Assembly: GCF_033783015.1 (NCBI RefSeq)
Contig: NZ_CP123907.1
Span: forward strand, 1,550,001-1,614,000
Length of the DNA: 64,000 nt
Source: Corynebacterium sp. 21KM1197
GTDB lineage: Bacteria; Actinomycetota; Actinomycetes; Mycobacteriales; Mycobacteriaceae
Direction of reading: 5' to 3'
Shown here one piece after another: positions 49,951-59,312 of the stretch. The notes below the pieces were generated by a model. That model was not told where the DNA came from and made no database searches. It worked only from the letters and a program-made list of their open reading frames with translations. The stretch's first letter is position 1. Each line of letters starts with the position of its first letter. A program made the position numbers and the translations under genes.

Positions 49951-50061
49951 AAAAGGGACTCCCCCACCCCGCCATGATCAAACTTTCGGATAACCCCCGC
50001 CGCTCATCCTTTTTATCGACCGCCACCGAATCGCAGAGCCATGTCACGAAAATGATAAAAG

Positions 50062-50098
50062 AAATACCCCACCATTAAAACATAATGGTGGGGTATTT
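50062..50098. terminator. Terminator of ctaC-ctaF
   Basis: AAATACCCCACCATTA-AAACA-TAATGGTGGGGTATTT, a perfect 16-bp stem flanked by A- and T-rich sequence on both sides. It is 14 bases past the ctaF stop. Confidence 0.9.
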
Positions 50099-50111
50099 TA
50101 AAATACGATAT

Positions 50112-50543
50112 TTAGTGCTTTTCCTTCGGCTGACCATACTGAAGGTTCAGCTTGGTGGTGGTGTAAATCAACAACACCGCGCCGAGAGCAATCATCCACC
50201 AGTGCAGGTAAACAATGCCCAGACCCAGCACGAGGATCGCACCGGACATAGCCGCCGGCCAGATGGAGCTGGGGCTAAAGAAGCCCAGGGTTCCGGCCTT
50301 ATCCGCAACCTCGGCCTCCTCCCAATCCTCGGGGAGGATGTCCATGCGACGCTCGGTGAAGTGTAGGTAACCACCGAGCATGAGGGTCAAGGCAGCGGCC
50401 AGAACCAGGCCCACCACTCCGGCCCACTCGGTGCCGTATCGGTAGCCATCGTCTTGCACGTGCGTGGTTCCCAGAATGTAGATGACCGCCATGACAACCA
50501 GGAATACGGTCATCGAGTACATGATCTTGGTACTTGATTTCAT
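50112..50543 (-). CDS. ctaF: Actinobacterial cytochrome c oxidase subunit IV
   Basis: 143 residues. Four transmembrane segments, beginning with [22 protein letters not shown] and with the family motif [17 protein letters not shown] and [13 protein letters not shown]. CtaF is an aa3 oxidase subunit found only in actinobacteria. The ATG at 50543 has GGAGC before it and lies 17 bases after the ctaC stop. Confidence 0.94.
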   Translation of the reverse strand: MKSSTKIMYSMTVFLVVMAVIYILGTTHVQDDGYRYGTEWAGVVGLVLAAALTLMLGGYLHFTERRMDILPEDWEEAEVADKAGTLGFFSPSSIWPAAMSGAILVLGLGIVYLHWWMIALGAVLLIYTTTKLNLQYGQPKEKH

Positions 50544-50560
50544 GATGCAGCTCCTACGCC

Positions 50561-51637
50561 TTAGGCGTTATTGTTCACGAAGTTATCGCCGTCGCTGGTA
50601 TTGCGATCAGAGTTGAACGGGTGCGTGCTGGTGGCGTAGGGCTCCTCGCCGATGGCCTTGAGTGCGTCGGAGTTCGGAGCACCAGGGTTAGCGGTGCGGA
50701 ACGCCATGTAGTCGCGGAACTGATCCGGGGTGACCACACGCAGCTCGAAGTTCATCATCGCATGGTAGGTGCCGCACATCTCCGCGCAGCGGCCCACGAA
50801 GGCGCCTTCCTTCTCGATCTTTTCCACCTGGAAAGCACGCTGCTGCTGGTTAGCCTCCGGGTGAGCGTAGGCATCGCGCTTGAACAGGAACTCGGGGATC
50901 CAGAAGGAGTGGGCAACGTCGCCGGAAGCAAGGCGGAACTCCACCGGCGTCTGGCTCGGCAGGACCAAAACCGGAACCTCCTCGGTGGTGCCCAAGGTCT
51001 CCACCGTGTTGTAGTTCAGGTAGGACATGTCGCGCTTGGACTTACCGTGAATCGGGTTATCCCCGTTGGGGTTCACCCGAGTCTCATCGGCCAGGCGCTG
51101 GCTCTCCTCATCGGTACCCACATAGTCCTGGCCATTCGGCATCAGGGAACCATCCACCTCGGCGTAGCCGAACTTCCAGTTCCACTGGAAGGCCGTGACG
51201 TCCACGGTGACTTCCGGGTTCTTATCCAGCGCGGTGACCTTTTGCTGGGTCTGCACCGTGAAGAAGAAGATCACCATGACGATCACGATGGGCAGGGTGG
51301 TCAGCACAAGCTCCACGGGAATGTTGTACTGCGTCTGGCGGGGGAACTCACCAGCGCCCTTCTTTTCCGCGCGCTTTGCCCCCCACCGGAAGATAGCGGT
51401 GAGGAACAGACCCCACATGATGAGGCCAATGATCCACGCCGCAACCCAGACCCAGACCCAGAAGTTGCCCATGGCGGTGGCCTCCGGGGTGATTCCCTCG
51501 GGCCAACCCATGCGCAGCAACCGATCCACGGCCTCCGGCGGAGCGACGTCACAGCCAGACAAGGCAAGACCCGCAGCGGCAACGATGCCCCCCAGGGCTA
51601 CCGTCCGGCCGCGGCCTGCTCGATTTCGCTGTTCCAC
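50561..51637 (-). CDS. ctaC: Cytochrome c oxidase subunit II (CuA)
   Basis: 358 residues from GTG 51637 ([14 protein letters not shown]), where corynebacterial CtaC begins; the 51670 frame is an extension. N-terminal lipoprotein signal with lipobox LSGC. Two transmembrane helices follow, then the cupredoxin domain with the CuA ligands in [12 protein letters not shown] (about 282-293) and an earlier His. It accepts electrons from QcrC. The start is 467 bases from divergent ltsA. The catalytic subunit gene ctaD is not in the window. Confidence 0.95.
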   Translation of the reverse strand: MEQRNRAGRGRTVALGGIVAAAGLALSGCDVAPPEAVDRLLRMGWPEGITPEATAMGNFWVWVWVAAWIIGLIMWGLFLTAIFRWGAKRAEKKGAGEFPRQTQYNIPVELVLTTLPIVIVMVIFFFTVQTQQKVTALDKNPEVTVDVTAFQWNWKFGYAEVDGSLMPNGQDYVGTDEESQRLADETRVNPNGDNPIHGKSKRDMSYLNYNTVETLGTTEEVPVLVLPSQTPVEFRLASGDVAHSFWIPEFLFKRDAYAHPEANQQQRAFQVEKIEKEGAFVGRCAEMCGTYHAMMNFELRVVTPDQFRDYMAFRTANPGAPNSDALKAIGEEPYATSTHPFNSDRNTSDGDNFVNNNA

Positions 51638-52104
51638 GTGTGTCTGCCTTTCCTTCCACACAGCTTCCAAGAACCAAGATCAACCAAAGAGGACTGTGGT
51701 TCATTCCTAACCAGCAGGATAGCCGATAAGAGTCCTGAAACCACGCTGAACCCCTCTACCCCAACTCTCAGGATCACCACAGATTATCCCTACTTGAGGC
51801 GAATCTTACTGGCCTAGCCCCTTTTCCTCCCCCACCACCCCATCAGGACTGTGGCATAACCCTCACCAAAGATCCATCGAAAGTTGTCACCCATTCGGGG
51901 AGAGTAATAAGGCCATTCCCGGCACAGTCCCCGAAGAATCTCGGGTTCCGCGCGTACTCAAACACCTACTTCGCGCCCGCTCAGTAGCCTATGCCCACCC
52001 CACGTAGCGGGGAGCGCCATGTGCGGCACGTCCCCGCGTCATGCCATCATTACTTATAATATTTCTTCACCCTCCCCCACCTGTTTAAGGAGTAGACAAA
52101 GAAT
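51638..52104. other. Divergent regulatory region ctaC/ltsA
   Basis: 467 bases without a gene between divergent ctaC and ltsA. AAGGAG at 52087 is the ltsA ribosome-binding site. TTACTTATAATATTTC near 52050 is AT-rich and contains TATAAT, a good ltsA -10 candidate. A TGTG-N9-TCAC sequence at 51849-51865 resembles a GlxR site but has one base too many in the spacer. Confidence 0.55.
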
Positions 52105-54027
52105 ATGTGCGGGCTTCTTGGCTTCCTGTCCGCTGACGGGAACGCCGCTGGTTTTGTCGATACCGTAACCCACGCTCTCGTCTGCCAGCGTCACCGCGGC
52201 CCTGACGATTCCGAGTCATGGTCAGACGATGACATCGTCTTAGGCTTCAATCGCCTCTCCATTGTCGATCTAGAGCACTCGCACCAGCCGTTGCGCTGGG
52301 GCCCCCAGGACAACCCCGAGCGCTACACGCTGACCTTTAATGGTGAGATCTACAACTACGTGGAACTGCGCGAGGAACTCCAACAGGCTGGCTACGCCTT
52401 CCACACCACGGGCGATTCCGAGACCATCGTGGTGGGCTATCACCACTGGGGCGAGGCCGTGGTGGAGCACCTGCGCGGCATGTTCGGCTTTGCCGTGTGG
52501 GATTCCCAGGAGCGCACGCTTTTCCTGGCCAGGGATCAGTTTGGCATCAAGCCGCTCTTTATGGCCACCACCACCCAGGGAACCGTCTTTTCCTCGGAAA
52601 AGAAGTCCATCATGGACATGGCCTCCGCACTGGATCTAGACCTCAGCCTTGACCGGCGCGCCATCGAGCACTACGTGGATCTCCAGTACGTCCCGGAGCC
52701 GGAGACCCTGCACGCGGGAATCCAGCGCCTCGAATCCGGCTGCCACGCCACCATTACCCCCGGTAAGAAGCCTGAGGTCAAGCGCTATTTCCGTCCCGAG
52801 TTCCGCACCTCCCCCGTACCCCAGGGCCAGGAGCAGGCGCTCTTTGACCGGATCGCTCGCGTTCTGGAAGATAGCGTGGAAAAGCACATGCGCGCCGATG
52901 TCACGGTGGGGTCCTTCCTCTCCGGCGGCATTGATTCCACCGCCATCGCCACCCTGGCCAAGCGGCACAACCCTGACCTCCTTACCTTCACCACCGGCTT
53001 TGAACGCGAGGGGTATTCCGAGGTCGATGTGGCGGCGGAGTCTGCGGCGGCCATCGGGGCCAAGCACATCGTGAAAATCGTTTCCCCCGAGGAATACGCC
53101 AATGCCCTCCCCAAGATCATGTGGTACCTCGATGATCCGGTGGCCGATCCCTCCCTGGTGCCCCTCTACTTCGTGGCGGCCGAGGCTCGCAAGCACGTCA
53201 AGGTGGTGCTCTCCGGCGAGGGCGCCGATGAGCTTTTTGGCGGATACACCATCTACAAGGAACCCCTCTCCCTGGCTCCCTTTGAAAAGATCCCCTCCCC
53301 CCTGCTCAAGGGTCTACGCCACCTGGGTTCCGTTCTGCCCGAGGGCATGAAGGGGAAGTCTCTGCTGGAGCGCGGCACCATGAGCATGGAAGAGCGCTAC
53401 TACGGCAACGCCCGCTCCTTTAACTTCGAGCAAATGCAGCGGGTGATTCCCTGGGCCACCCGGGACTGGGATCACCGGGAGGTCACGGCCCCCATCTATG
53501 CGCAGTCCCGGCACATGGACCCCGTGGCCCGCATGCAGCACCTGGACCTGTTCACCTGGATGCGCGGCGATATTTTGGTCAAGGCGGATAAAATCAACAT
53601 GGCCAATTCCCTGGAATTGCGCGTGCCCTTCCTGGACAAGGAGGTGTTCCGCGTGGCGGAGTCCATCCCGCACGAACTCAAGATCGCGCACGGCACCACC
53701 AAGTATGCGCTGCGCAAGGCGATGGAGCAGATCGTTCCCCCGCACGTGCTGCACCGTAAGAAGTTGGGCTTCCCCGTTCCCATGCGGCATTGGCTGGCCG
53801 GTGAGGAACTGCACGGCTGGGCGCAGGATACGATCCGCGAATCCCAGACCGAGGACATCTTTGATAAGCAGGCCGTTCTGGAAATGCTCAAGGAACACCG
53901 CGATGGGATTTCCGATCACTCCCGGCGGTTGTGGACCGTCCTGGCCTTTATGATCTGGCACGGGATCTTTGTGGAAAAGCGCATTGATCCCCAGATCGAG
54001 CACAAGGATTATCCCGTGGACATCTAG
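52105..54027 (+). CDS. ltsA: Glutamine-dependent amidotransferase LtsA (AsnB-like)
   Basis: 640 residues. Class II glutamine amidotransferase domain with nucleophile Cys2 (MCGLLGFL) and NGEIYNY, followed by an asparagine-synthetase-type domain with PP-loop SGGIDSTAIA (about 272). In C. glutamicum and mycobacteria LtsA amidates the carboxyl of meso-DAP or D-Glu in peptidoglycan, and loss gives lysozyme and temperature sensitivity. The ATG has AAGGAG 12 bases upstream. Both domains intact. Confidence 0.94.
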   Translation: MCGLLGFLSADGNAAGFVDTVTHALVCQRHRGPDDSESWSDDDIVLGFNRLSIVDLEHSHQPLRWGPQDNPERYTLTFNGEIYNYVELREELQQAGYAFHTTGDSETIVVGYHHWGEAVVEHLRGMFGFAVWDSQERTLFLARDQFGIKPLFMATTTQGTVFSSEKKSIMDMASALDLDLSLDRRAIEHYVDLQYVPEPETLHAGIQRLESGCHATITPGKKPEVKRYFRPEFRTSPVPQGQEQALFDRIARVLEDSVEKHMRADVTVGSFLSGGIDSTAIATLAKRHNPDLLTFTTGFEREGYSEVDVAAESAAAIGAKHIVKIVSPEEYANALPKIMWYLDDPVADPSLVPLYFVAAEARKHVKVVLSGEGADELFGGYTIYKEPLSLAPFEKIPSPLLKGLRHLGSVLPEGMKGKSLLERGTMSMEERYYGNARSFNFEQMQRVIPWATRDWDHREVTAPIYAQSRHMDPVARMQHLDLFTWMRGDILVKADKINMANSLELRVPFLDKEVFRVAESIPHELKIAHGTTKYALRKAMEQIVPPHVLHRKKLGFPVPMRHWLAGEELHGWAQDTIRESQTEDIFDKQAVLEMLKEHRDGISDHSRRLWTVLAFMIWHGIFVEKRIDPQIEHKDYPVDI

Positions 54028-54039
54028 GAACCACTAAAA

Positions 54040-54068
54040 GGAGGGCGACCCACATCGGGCCGCCCTCC
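54040..54068. terminator. Terminator between ltsA and the Fe-S carrier gene
   Basis: GGAGGGCG/CGCCCTCC plus CCC/GGG with a 1-bp internal mismatch and 5-base loop. On the minus strand it is followed by TTTT, so it is a good terminator for the iron-sulfur gene; it also ends ltsA. Confidence 0.75.
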
Positions 54069-54084
54069 CTATGTAAGCAGGCGC

Positions 54085-54426
54085 TTAGTGGAAAGAATCT
54101 CCGCAGGCGCAGGAACCCCCGGCGTTGGGGTTATCGATGGTAAAACCCTGCTGCTCGATGGTATCCGCGAAGTCGATCTTGGCCCCCATCAGGTAAGGGA
54201 CGGACATCTTATCGATCACCAGGCGCACGCCACCGAACTCATCGGCCTTGTCCCCATCCAGGGTGCGGTCGTCAAAGTAAAGCTGGTAGCGCAGCCCCGC
54301 GCAGCCACCGGGCTGCACGGCAATGCGCAGGGAGAGATCATCGCGGCCTTCCTGATCTAAGAGCGCCTTCGCCTTGGCCGCAGCGGCGTCGGAAAGCGTT
54401 ACTCCGGTGCTGGTGGGTGCAGTCAT
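54085..54426 (-). CDS. erpA: A-type iron-sulfur carrier (ErpA/HesB family)
   Basis: 113 residues. It has the three conserved cysteines of A-type carriers: one in PGGCAGLRYQLYFDDR and two in GGSCACGDSFH at the C-terminus. Delivers Fe-S clusters to target apoproteins. In M. tuberculosis the same place holds Rv2204c (erpA-like). AAGGAG precedes the ATG. Confidence 0.93.
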   Translation of the reverse strand: MTAPTSTGVTLSDAAAAKAKALLDQEGRDDLSLRIAVQPGGCAGLRYQLYFDDRTLDGDKADEFGGVRLVIDKMSVPYLMGAKIDFADTIEQQGFTIDNPNAGGSCACGDSFH

Positions 54427-54592
54427 CTCGATAAACTCCTTGCTGCGTGAACTGTCATGCTGGGGTTTCTCATCACCCTACCCTCGGTGCCGCTGCTGCG
54501 TCATCAAGGTCACGCGCAAGGCACGGCGGGCGACGTCGCCAAGTGTAACGCGGGAACCTCCGCCGATATTCCCGCCGGACACGGTGGGCTTG

Positions 54593-54598
54593 TACAGT
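54593..54598 (+). promoter_or_regulatory. -10 box of the DUF3043 gene, leaderless
   Basis: TACAGT followed by seven bases and GTG at 54606. A start site on the GTG is predicted. No Shine-Dalgarno is present upstream. Confidence 0.55.
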
Positions 54599-54605
54599 TG
54601 TAGCC

Positions 54606-55307
54606 GTGAAATTACCGTGGCAGAACAGTAACGATTCCGCCTCCCCGGAGGCCCCGGCCGAGGCTCCCGCGCCGCAGCAGGAGGAAAGCACTCCGCTTCC
54701 CAAGGGATATACCGCCCCCAAGGGTCGCCCCACGCCCAAGCGCAAGGACGTGGAGTTGGAGCGCGGGGTGATTCGCGGGACGTCGATGGCCCCCACGACC
54801 CCGCAGCAGCAGCGCCAAAAGCGCAAGGAACTCAAGGCCTCCATGTCCAAGCAGGAATGGAAGGACTACAAGCGCAAGGAGCGCGAGGAATCCCGGCGCA
54901 GGCAACGGGCAATGGATCGTGGCGAGGAGCGCTATCTGCTGCCCAGGGATAAGGGCCCCGAGCGCGCCTTTGCCCGCGATTGGGTGGATTCCCGCCGCTT
55001 CCTCAACAACTGGGTCATGCCCTTTGCCTTGGTGCTCTTCGCCTCCATGTTTGTGACCAACGGCTTCCCCGAGGCCGCGGGCATCGTGTCGCTGGTTTCC
55101 ATGGCCATCATCCTTCTCTTCGCCGTGGAGGGCATTATCCTCGCCCGGCGCGCCAACCGAGCCGTGCGCGCGGAGTTCCCCGAGACCACGCAGGCCGGAA
55201 TCGGCTTTGGTTTTTACGTCTACTCCCGTGCCTCTCAGCCCCGGCGCTGGCGCAGTCCCAAGCCGCGCGTGGAACTGGGGGCCACGGTGGGCCGCATAAA
55301 CCAGTAA
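54606..55307 (+). CDS. DUF3043 membrane protein
   Basis: 233 residues, GTG start (KLPWQNSND). The first 110 residues are hydrophilic and rich in Lys/Arg/Pro/Gln, including the family motif KGRPTPKRKDVELERG and DRGEERYLLPRDKGPER. Two close helices (NWVMPFALVLFASMFVT and IVSLVSMAIILLFAVEGIIL) come next, then a basic tail. Present in most actinobacteria (Rv2206 position), function unknown. It is followed, 37 bases on, by the CobT-like gene. Confidence 0.88.
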   Translation: MKLPWQNSNDSASPEAPAEAPAPQQEESTPLPKGYTAPKGRPTPKRKDVELERGVIRGTSMAPTTPQQQRQKRKELKASMSKQEWKDYKRKEREESRRRQRAMDRGEERYLLPRDKGPERAFARDWVDSRRFLNNWVMPFALVLFASMFVTNGFPEAAGIVSLVSMAIILLFAVEGIILARRANRAVRAEFPETTQAGIGFGFYVYSRASQPRRWRSPKPRVELGATVGRINQ

Positions 55308-55344
55308 GCAATAGCCATACTCACAGCGATCAGCGGAGGTCACC

Positions 55345-56286
55345 GTGAACTTATTCAACACCGTTGCACCCCCCACCGGCGGCGCCGAGCACCTGCCCAC
55401 CCCCATCCCGGTGGAAGCCGCTGGACGGTTGCGCGATGTTGCCGCGTTCTTCGCCTCCGTGCAGGGAGTCACCGCCGACGCCCCCCTGCGTCCCATCGTG
55501 GAGCCTCGACTCGTCCTGGTCAGCGGAGGTAGAGCCGAGGCGGACACCGCAGGCACCACGGAAATCACTGACGACGCCGCGAGCACCGCCACGGGCCCAC
55601 GGGACGTCGCTGCGCAATTGCTGGAACAATTCCACGCCGGTACCGGCCCCACCCTCGCTTTTGCCGAGGCCACCGGGATCGCCACGGAACTGGTGGAATC
55701 TCCTTCCCCATCCTCCTTTGAGGAGGCACTATCCCTAGGAATCCGCACCGCCGATGCTCACGCTGATCGCGGCGTGGATCTGGTTTTACCCGCCTCCCTA
55801 GGGCACGGCGACGAAGAGGAAGCGCTGGCGCTCCTGGGGCTGCTGTGCTCGGAGGAGCCCGTGGCTGTGGTGGGCTTCCACGGCACCTCGGATAAGCGCT
55901 GGAGCCAGCGCGTAAGCCGCGTCCGCGACCTCATGTTTAGCGCCCGCGATCACCGAGGTTCCGCCGCCGATATTCTGCGGCACCTCGCCAACCCCGCCAT
56001 GATCACCCTCGTGGGCTTCCTGGCGCAATCCGCGTCACGGCGCACCCCGATTCTGCTCGATACCACGGTGACCTGCGTGGCCGCGTGCTACGCGCAGGCT
56101 CTCGCCCCCGGTGCAAGGGATTGGATGCTGGCCGGGCAACTAACGCCCCAGGCCGGGCACCTCCTCGCCGTGCGGCACCTTGGACTAACTCCTTTGTTCG
56201 CTCTCAACATGCCGCTGGGCATGGGCACCGGTGCTGCGAGCGCCATGCCCCTCATTCGGGCCGCCACCACGCTCTACGCGCGATAG
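55345..56286 (+). CDS. CobT-like protein lacking canonical active-site motifs
   Basis: 313 residues, GTG start, GGAGG at five-base spacing. The C-terminal half aligns by eye with nicotinate-nucleotide:dimethylbenzimidazole phosphoribosyltransferase (RRTPILLDTTVTCVAACYA, GHLLAVRHLGL, PLGMGTGAASAMPLIRAA). The catalytic Glu of the LGEGTGA motif is Met293 here. The EMGIGNTT phosphate-binding loop of CobT is replaced by a PASLGHGDEEE stretch (about 149-160), and the N-terminal KPPGSLGRLE is absent. No cobU, cobS or cobC lies alongside. It sits at the Rv2207 (cobT) position. A neofunctionalised or inactive CobT descendant. Confidence 0.8.
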   Translation: MNLFNTVAPPTGGAEHLPTPIPVEAAGRLRDVAAFFASVQGVTADAPLRPIVEPRLVLVSGGRAEADTAGTTEITDDAASTATGPRDVAAQLLEQFHAGTGPTLAFAEATGIATELVESPSPSSFEEALSLGIRTADAHADRGVDLVLPASLGHGDEEEALALLGLLCSEEPVAVVGFHGTSDKRWSQRVSRVRDLMFSARDHRGSAADILRHLANPAMITLVGFLAQSASRRTPILLDTTVTCVAACYAQALAPGARDWMLAGQLTPQAGHLLAVRHLGLTPLFALNMPLGMGTGAASAMPLIRAATTLYAR

Positions 56287-56440
56287 CGCAAGCAATCACG
56301 GCGGCGCGATAACGCCGCCTGGCCATCCCCCTCCCAATCAGCAATGGCTGAGCACGGGGCTTCGGCCGCCCCCACCCCGTGCTCCGGTGCCTCCGCCGAG
56401 GGTTTCCCGGCTACCGATAGAGCCCTGCTGCGCCCCGGCG

Positions 56441-56488
56441 CAGCCACACGGCCAGCCACAGCCACACGGCCAGCCACAGCCACACGGC
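56441..56488. repeat. 18-bp tandem repeat, nearly three copies
   Basis: CAGCCACACGGC at 56441-56452, then CAGCCACAGCCACACGGC at 56453-56470 and 56471-56488. It lies in the 233-base gap between the convergent CobT-like and ilvE genes. Confidence 0.75.
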
Positions 56489-56519
56489 CGGACACGCCGC
56501 ATAGGCTCGGCCCCGCTGG

Positions 56520-57647
56520 CTACCCCTCCGCTGCCGCAGGCACCAAACCGTACACCCAACCGTGGGTATCTTCTGCCACCCCGCGCTGAATATCAGTGAG
56601 CCTCCGGCGCAGCTTCATCGTCACCGATCCCGGCTCATTATTCCCCACGGTAAACTCCCCCTCCGCGGACTTCACCACGCCCACCGGGGTGAGCACCGCC
56701 GCGGTGCCGCACGCCAGGGTTTCCGTCATCGCTCCGGATTCCGCGTCCCTGCGCCACTCCCCCTTGGAGATGCGCCGCTGCTCGGTAACGTATCCCAGGT
56801 CGCGGGCCACGTGCAGCAGGGAGTCTCGGGTTACGCCGGGCAGGAACGATCCGCTCAGTTCCGGGGTCACCAGGGTGACGCCCTCGGGAGAATCCTCGGA
56901 ACCATACACAAACATAAGGTTCATGCCGCCCATTTCCTCGATGTACTCCCGCTCCACCGCATCGAGCCACACCACCTGGTCGCAGCCCTTCTCGCTCGCC
57001 TGGGCCTGGGCCAGCAGGGAGGCCGCGTAGTTGCCCGCGAACTTCGCGGATCCCGTTCCCCCGGGGGCCGCGCGCACGTAGTCCTCCGAGATCCACACGC
57101 TCACCGGGTTCACCCCGCCCTTAAAGTATGCCCCCGAGGGAGAGGCCATGAGCAAGAATGTGTAAGAGGCCGAGGGGTGCACGCCCAGGGTTGCCTCCGT
57201 GGCATACATCAAGGGCCGCAGGTACAAGGCGGCCTCGCCGCCCGCCTCCGGCACCCATTGCTGATCCACCTCTACGAGGACCCGCAGCGCCTCAAGAAAA
57301 TCCTCCACCGGCAGTTCCGGCATGGCCATGCGCCGCGCGGAGTCCTGCATACGCTGCGCGTTGCGCTCGGGACGGAAGGTGGCGATGGAGCCGTCCGGCA
57401 TGCGGTAGGCCTTGATTCCCTCAAAAATAGCCTGCCCGTAGTGCAGCACCGAGGAGGCCGGGGATAACTCAATGGGGCCAAAGGGCACCACCTGTGCGTC
57501 GTGCCAGCCTAATTCTTGGTTCCACTCAATGCGCACCATGTGATCGGTAAACTGCTGCCCAAAAGCGGGGTTAGCCAGGATCTCCGCGCGGCGCTCATCG
57601 GAGGTGGGGTGGGAGTTGCGATGCACGTCAAAGGTGAGAGAAGTCAT
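56520..57647 (-). CDS. ilvE: Branched-chain amino acid aminotransferase
   Basis: 375 residues from ATG 57647 ([13 protein letters not shown]). Fold type IV PLP enzyme. PLP lysine is in [32 protein letters not shown] and [21 protein letters not shown] are family blocks. Catalyses the last step of Leu, Ile and Val synthesis. A TATGGT box ends seven bases before the ATG, so the transcript may be leaderless. Divergent from pepA. Confidence 0.94.
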   Translation of the reverse strand: MTSLTFDVHRNSHPTSDERRAEILANPAFGQQFTDHMVRIEWNQELGWHDAQVVPFGPIELSPASSVLHYGQAIFEGIKAYRMPDGSIATFRPERNAQRMQDSARRMAMPELPVEDFLEALRVLVEVDQQWVPEAGGEAALYLRPLMYATEATLGVHPSASYTFLLMASPSGAYFKGGVNPVSVWISEDYVRAAPGGTGSAKFAGNYAASLLAQAQASEKGCDQVVWLDAVEREYIEEMGGMNLMFVYGSEDSPEGVTLVTPELSGSFLPGVTRDSLLHVARDLGYVTEQRRISKGEWRRDAESGAMTETLACGTAAVLTPVGVVKSAEGEFTVGNNEPGSVTMKLRRRLTDIQRGVAEDTHGWVYGLVPAAAEG

Positions 57648-57654
57648 GCACCTC

Positions 57655-57660
57655 ACCATA
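57655..57660 (-). promoter_or_regulatory. -10 box of ilvE, possibly leaderless
   Basis: TATGGT on the minus strand, GAGGTGC spacer of seven bases, then ATG at 57647. The GAGGTG is too close to act as a Shine-Dalgarno sequence. Confidence 0.4.
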
Positions 57661-57730
57661 CATGGATCGCCCCAGGCGATAGGCTTAATTGCGTCTACCC
57701 GACCGCACTACTTTTCCTCCAGGAGGTTTC

Positions 57731-59311
57731 ATGCTCAGCGGCCTGCCCGTTCGAGGTACTCTCGCTTCCGCCACGTTGGCTAAGACTGCCCCCGATCACG
57801 CCCCGGTGATCCTCATTCCGGCTTTCTCCGGAGAGGACGGCCCGGAGTTTCCGCTCACCGATCTCCTCACCGCCAAAGCCGCTCGCGGCGTGGTGGCCTC
57901 GGCCGAGGCCGTGGGCTTCAGCGGCACCACCGGCGAGGTTGCCGTGCTGCCCGCCCCCGCCAAGATCTCGGCGCAGGCGGTGGCGCTGCTGGGGCTCGGG
58001 GAGGCCAGCGAGTTCGATAACGAGGTCCTGCGCCGCGCCATGGGAACCGCCGCGCGCAGGCTCCGCGCACACGGCGATGTCATCACCGCCTTGGGCAACC
58101 TGGGCGACGGTGCCCTCGGAGCCGCCGCGGAGGGCTATCTTTTAGGCTCTTATCTCTATCCCGGTCAGCGCTCCCCCGAACGTTCCACTGATAAGACGGG
58201 CAAGACGGACAAGCCCGCTAAGGGCACGGCCGCTCATGGCACTGCTCCCGGCACGATCACGTTCATAGGCGGCGGCAAGCGCGATAAGGAGGCGTTGCGC
58301 CACGCAACGATCACCGCCGAGGCCGTGGCCCTGGCCCGCGACCTCACCAATACCTCCGCCCGCGATCTCTACCCGGCTTCTTATGCCGATACCCTCGCGG
58401 ATCTCGCCGCCGAGTACGGGGTGGAGGCCGAGATTTATGATGCGTATCGACTCTCCGCCGAGGGTTTCGGCGGAATCCTAGCGGTGGGGGCGGGTTCTCA
58501 ACGCGCGCCCCGCCTGGTGCGGCTGCACTGGAAGCCCTCCGAGGAGGCTGCGGCTACGTCTACTGCGGCCCCGGCGCACGTGGCCCTGGTGGGCAAGGGA
58601 ATCACCTTTGATACCGGGGGAATCTCCCTGAAGCCCCCGGCCAACATGGAGATCATGATCTCCGATATGGGTGGCTCCGCCGCGATGGCCGCCAGCATTT
58701 TCGCCGCCGCGCGCCTGGGTCTCCCCGTGGAGATCACCGCGTGGCTGCCGCTCGCGGAAAACATGCCCTCGGGTTCCGCCACCAGGCCCGGCGATGTTAT
58801 TACGCACTACGGGGGCCTCACCTCCGAGGTCATCAACACCGACGCGGAGGGCCGCCTGGTGCTTGCCGACGCCCTCGCGCGCGCCAGCGAGGATCGCCCC
58901 GACGTCATCCTAGAAGCCGCCACGCTCACCGGCGGACAGCTCGTGGCACTGGGCACCCGCACCGCGGGCGTGATGGGTTCGGAGGATCTGCGCGACCTCG
59001 TGGCCCAGGCGGGTCAAGAGGTGGGCGAATCCGCCTGGTCCATGCCGCTCCTGGAGGAGCACTCAGAGGCCCTGTCCTCCCCGGTGGCGGACGTGCGCAA
59101 CACCCATAACTCCCGCAACGGCCAGATGCTTTTTGCCGGGGCATATCTCTCGCGCTTCATCGCGGAGGGAATCGAGTGGGCGCACCTCGACGTGGCCGGC
59201 CCGGCCTGGAACGAGGGAGCCGCCTACGGCTATACCCCACAGCGGGCCACCGGCGCCCCGGTGCGCACCGTCGTGCGCATGCTAGAGCACCTGGCCAACC
59301 AGGAGGATTAG
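57731..59311 (+). CDS. pepA: Leucyl aminopeptidase
   Basis: 526 residues from ATG 57731, with AGGAGG at 57721-57726; an upstream GTG/ATG-type frame to 57689 is ignored. An M17 zinc/manganese metallopeptidase: GKGITFDTGGISLKP near residue 295 and NTDAEGRLVLADAL near 369 hold the two-metal site and catalytic residues. The N-terminal macro-like domain is normal with a short insertion (about residues 150-180) rich in Lys/Thr/Gly. Removes N-terminal residues in peptide turnover. Confidence 0.93.
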   Translation: MLSGLPVRGTLASATLAKTAPDHAPVILIPAFSGEDGPEFPLTDLLTAKAARGVVASAEAVGFSGTTGEVAVLPAPAKISAQAVALLGLGEASEFDNEVLRRAMGTAARRLRAHGDVITALGNLGDGALGAAAEGYLLGSYLYPGQRSPERSTDKTGKTDKPAKGTAAHGTAPGTITFIGGGKRDKEALRHATITAEAVALARDLTNTSARDLYPASYADTLADLAAEYGVEAEIYDAYRLSAEGFGGILAVGAGSQRAPRLVRLHWKPSEEAAATSTAAPAHVALVGKGITFDTGGISLKPPANMEIMISDMGGSAAMAASIFAAARLGLPVEITAWLPLAENMPSGSATRPGDVITHYGGLTSEVINTDAEGRLVLADALARASEDRPDVILEAATLTGGQLVALGTRTAGVMGSEDLRDLVAQAGQEVGESAWSMPLLEEHSEALSSPVADVRNTHNSRNGQMLFAGAYLSRFIAEGIEWAHLDVAGPAWNEGAAYGYTPQRATGAPVRTVVRMLEHLANQED

Positions 59312-59312
59312 G

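Larger units (their letters stand above)
49676..50111. other. Gap between ctaF and ctaE
   Basis: 436 bases without a gene. It holds the ctaF terminator at the right, the presumed ctaE promoter at the left, and a GlxR/CRP-like half-site sequence at 49935-49950. Long C-rich tracts 49740-49830 have no recognised content. Confidence 0.5.

Noticed and set aside
51849-51865. GlxR site before ctaC (TGTG-N9-TCAC)
   Set aside because: The spacer is one base longer than the consensus, so the two half-sites are out of register.
56287-56519. Coding frame over the 18-bp repeats
   Set aside because: Short Pro/Ala/Thr/Arg frames on both strands without a start signal; the repeat explains them.
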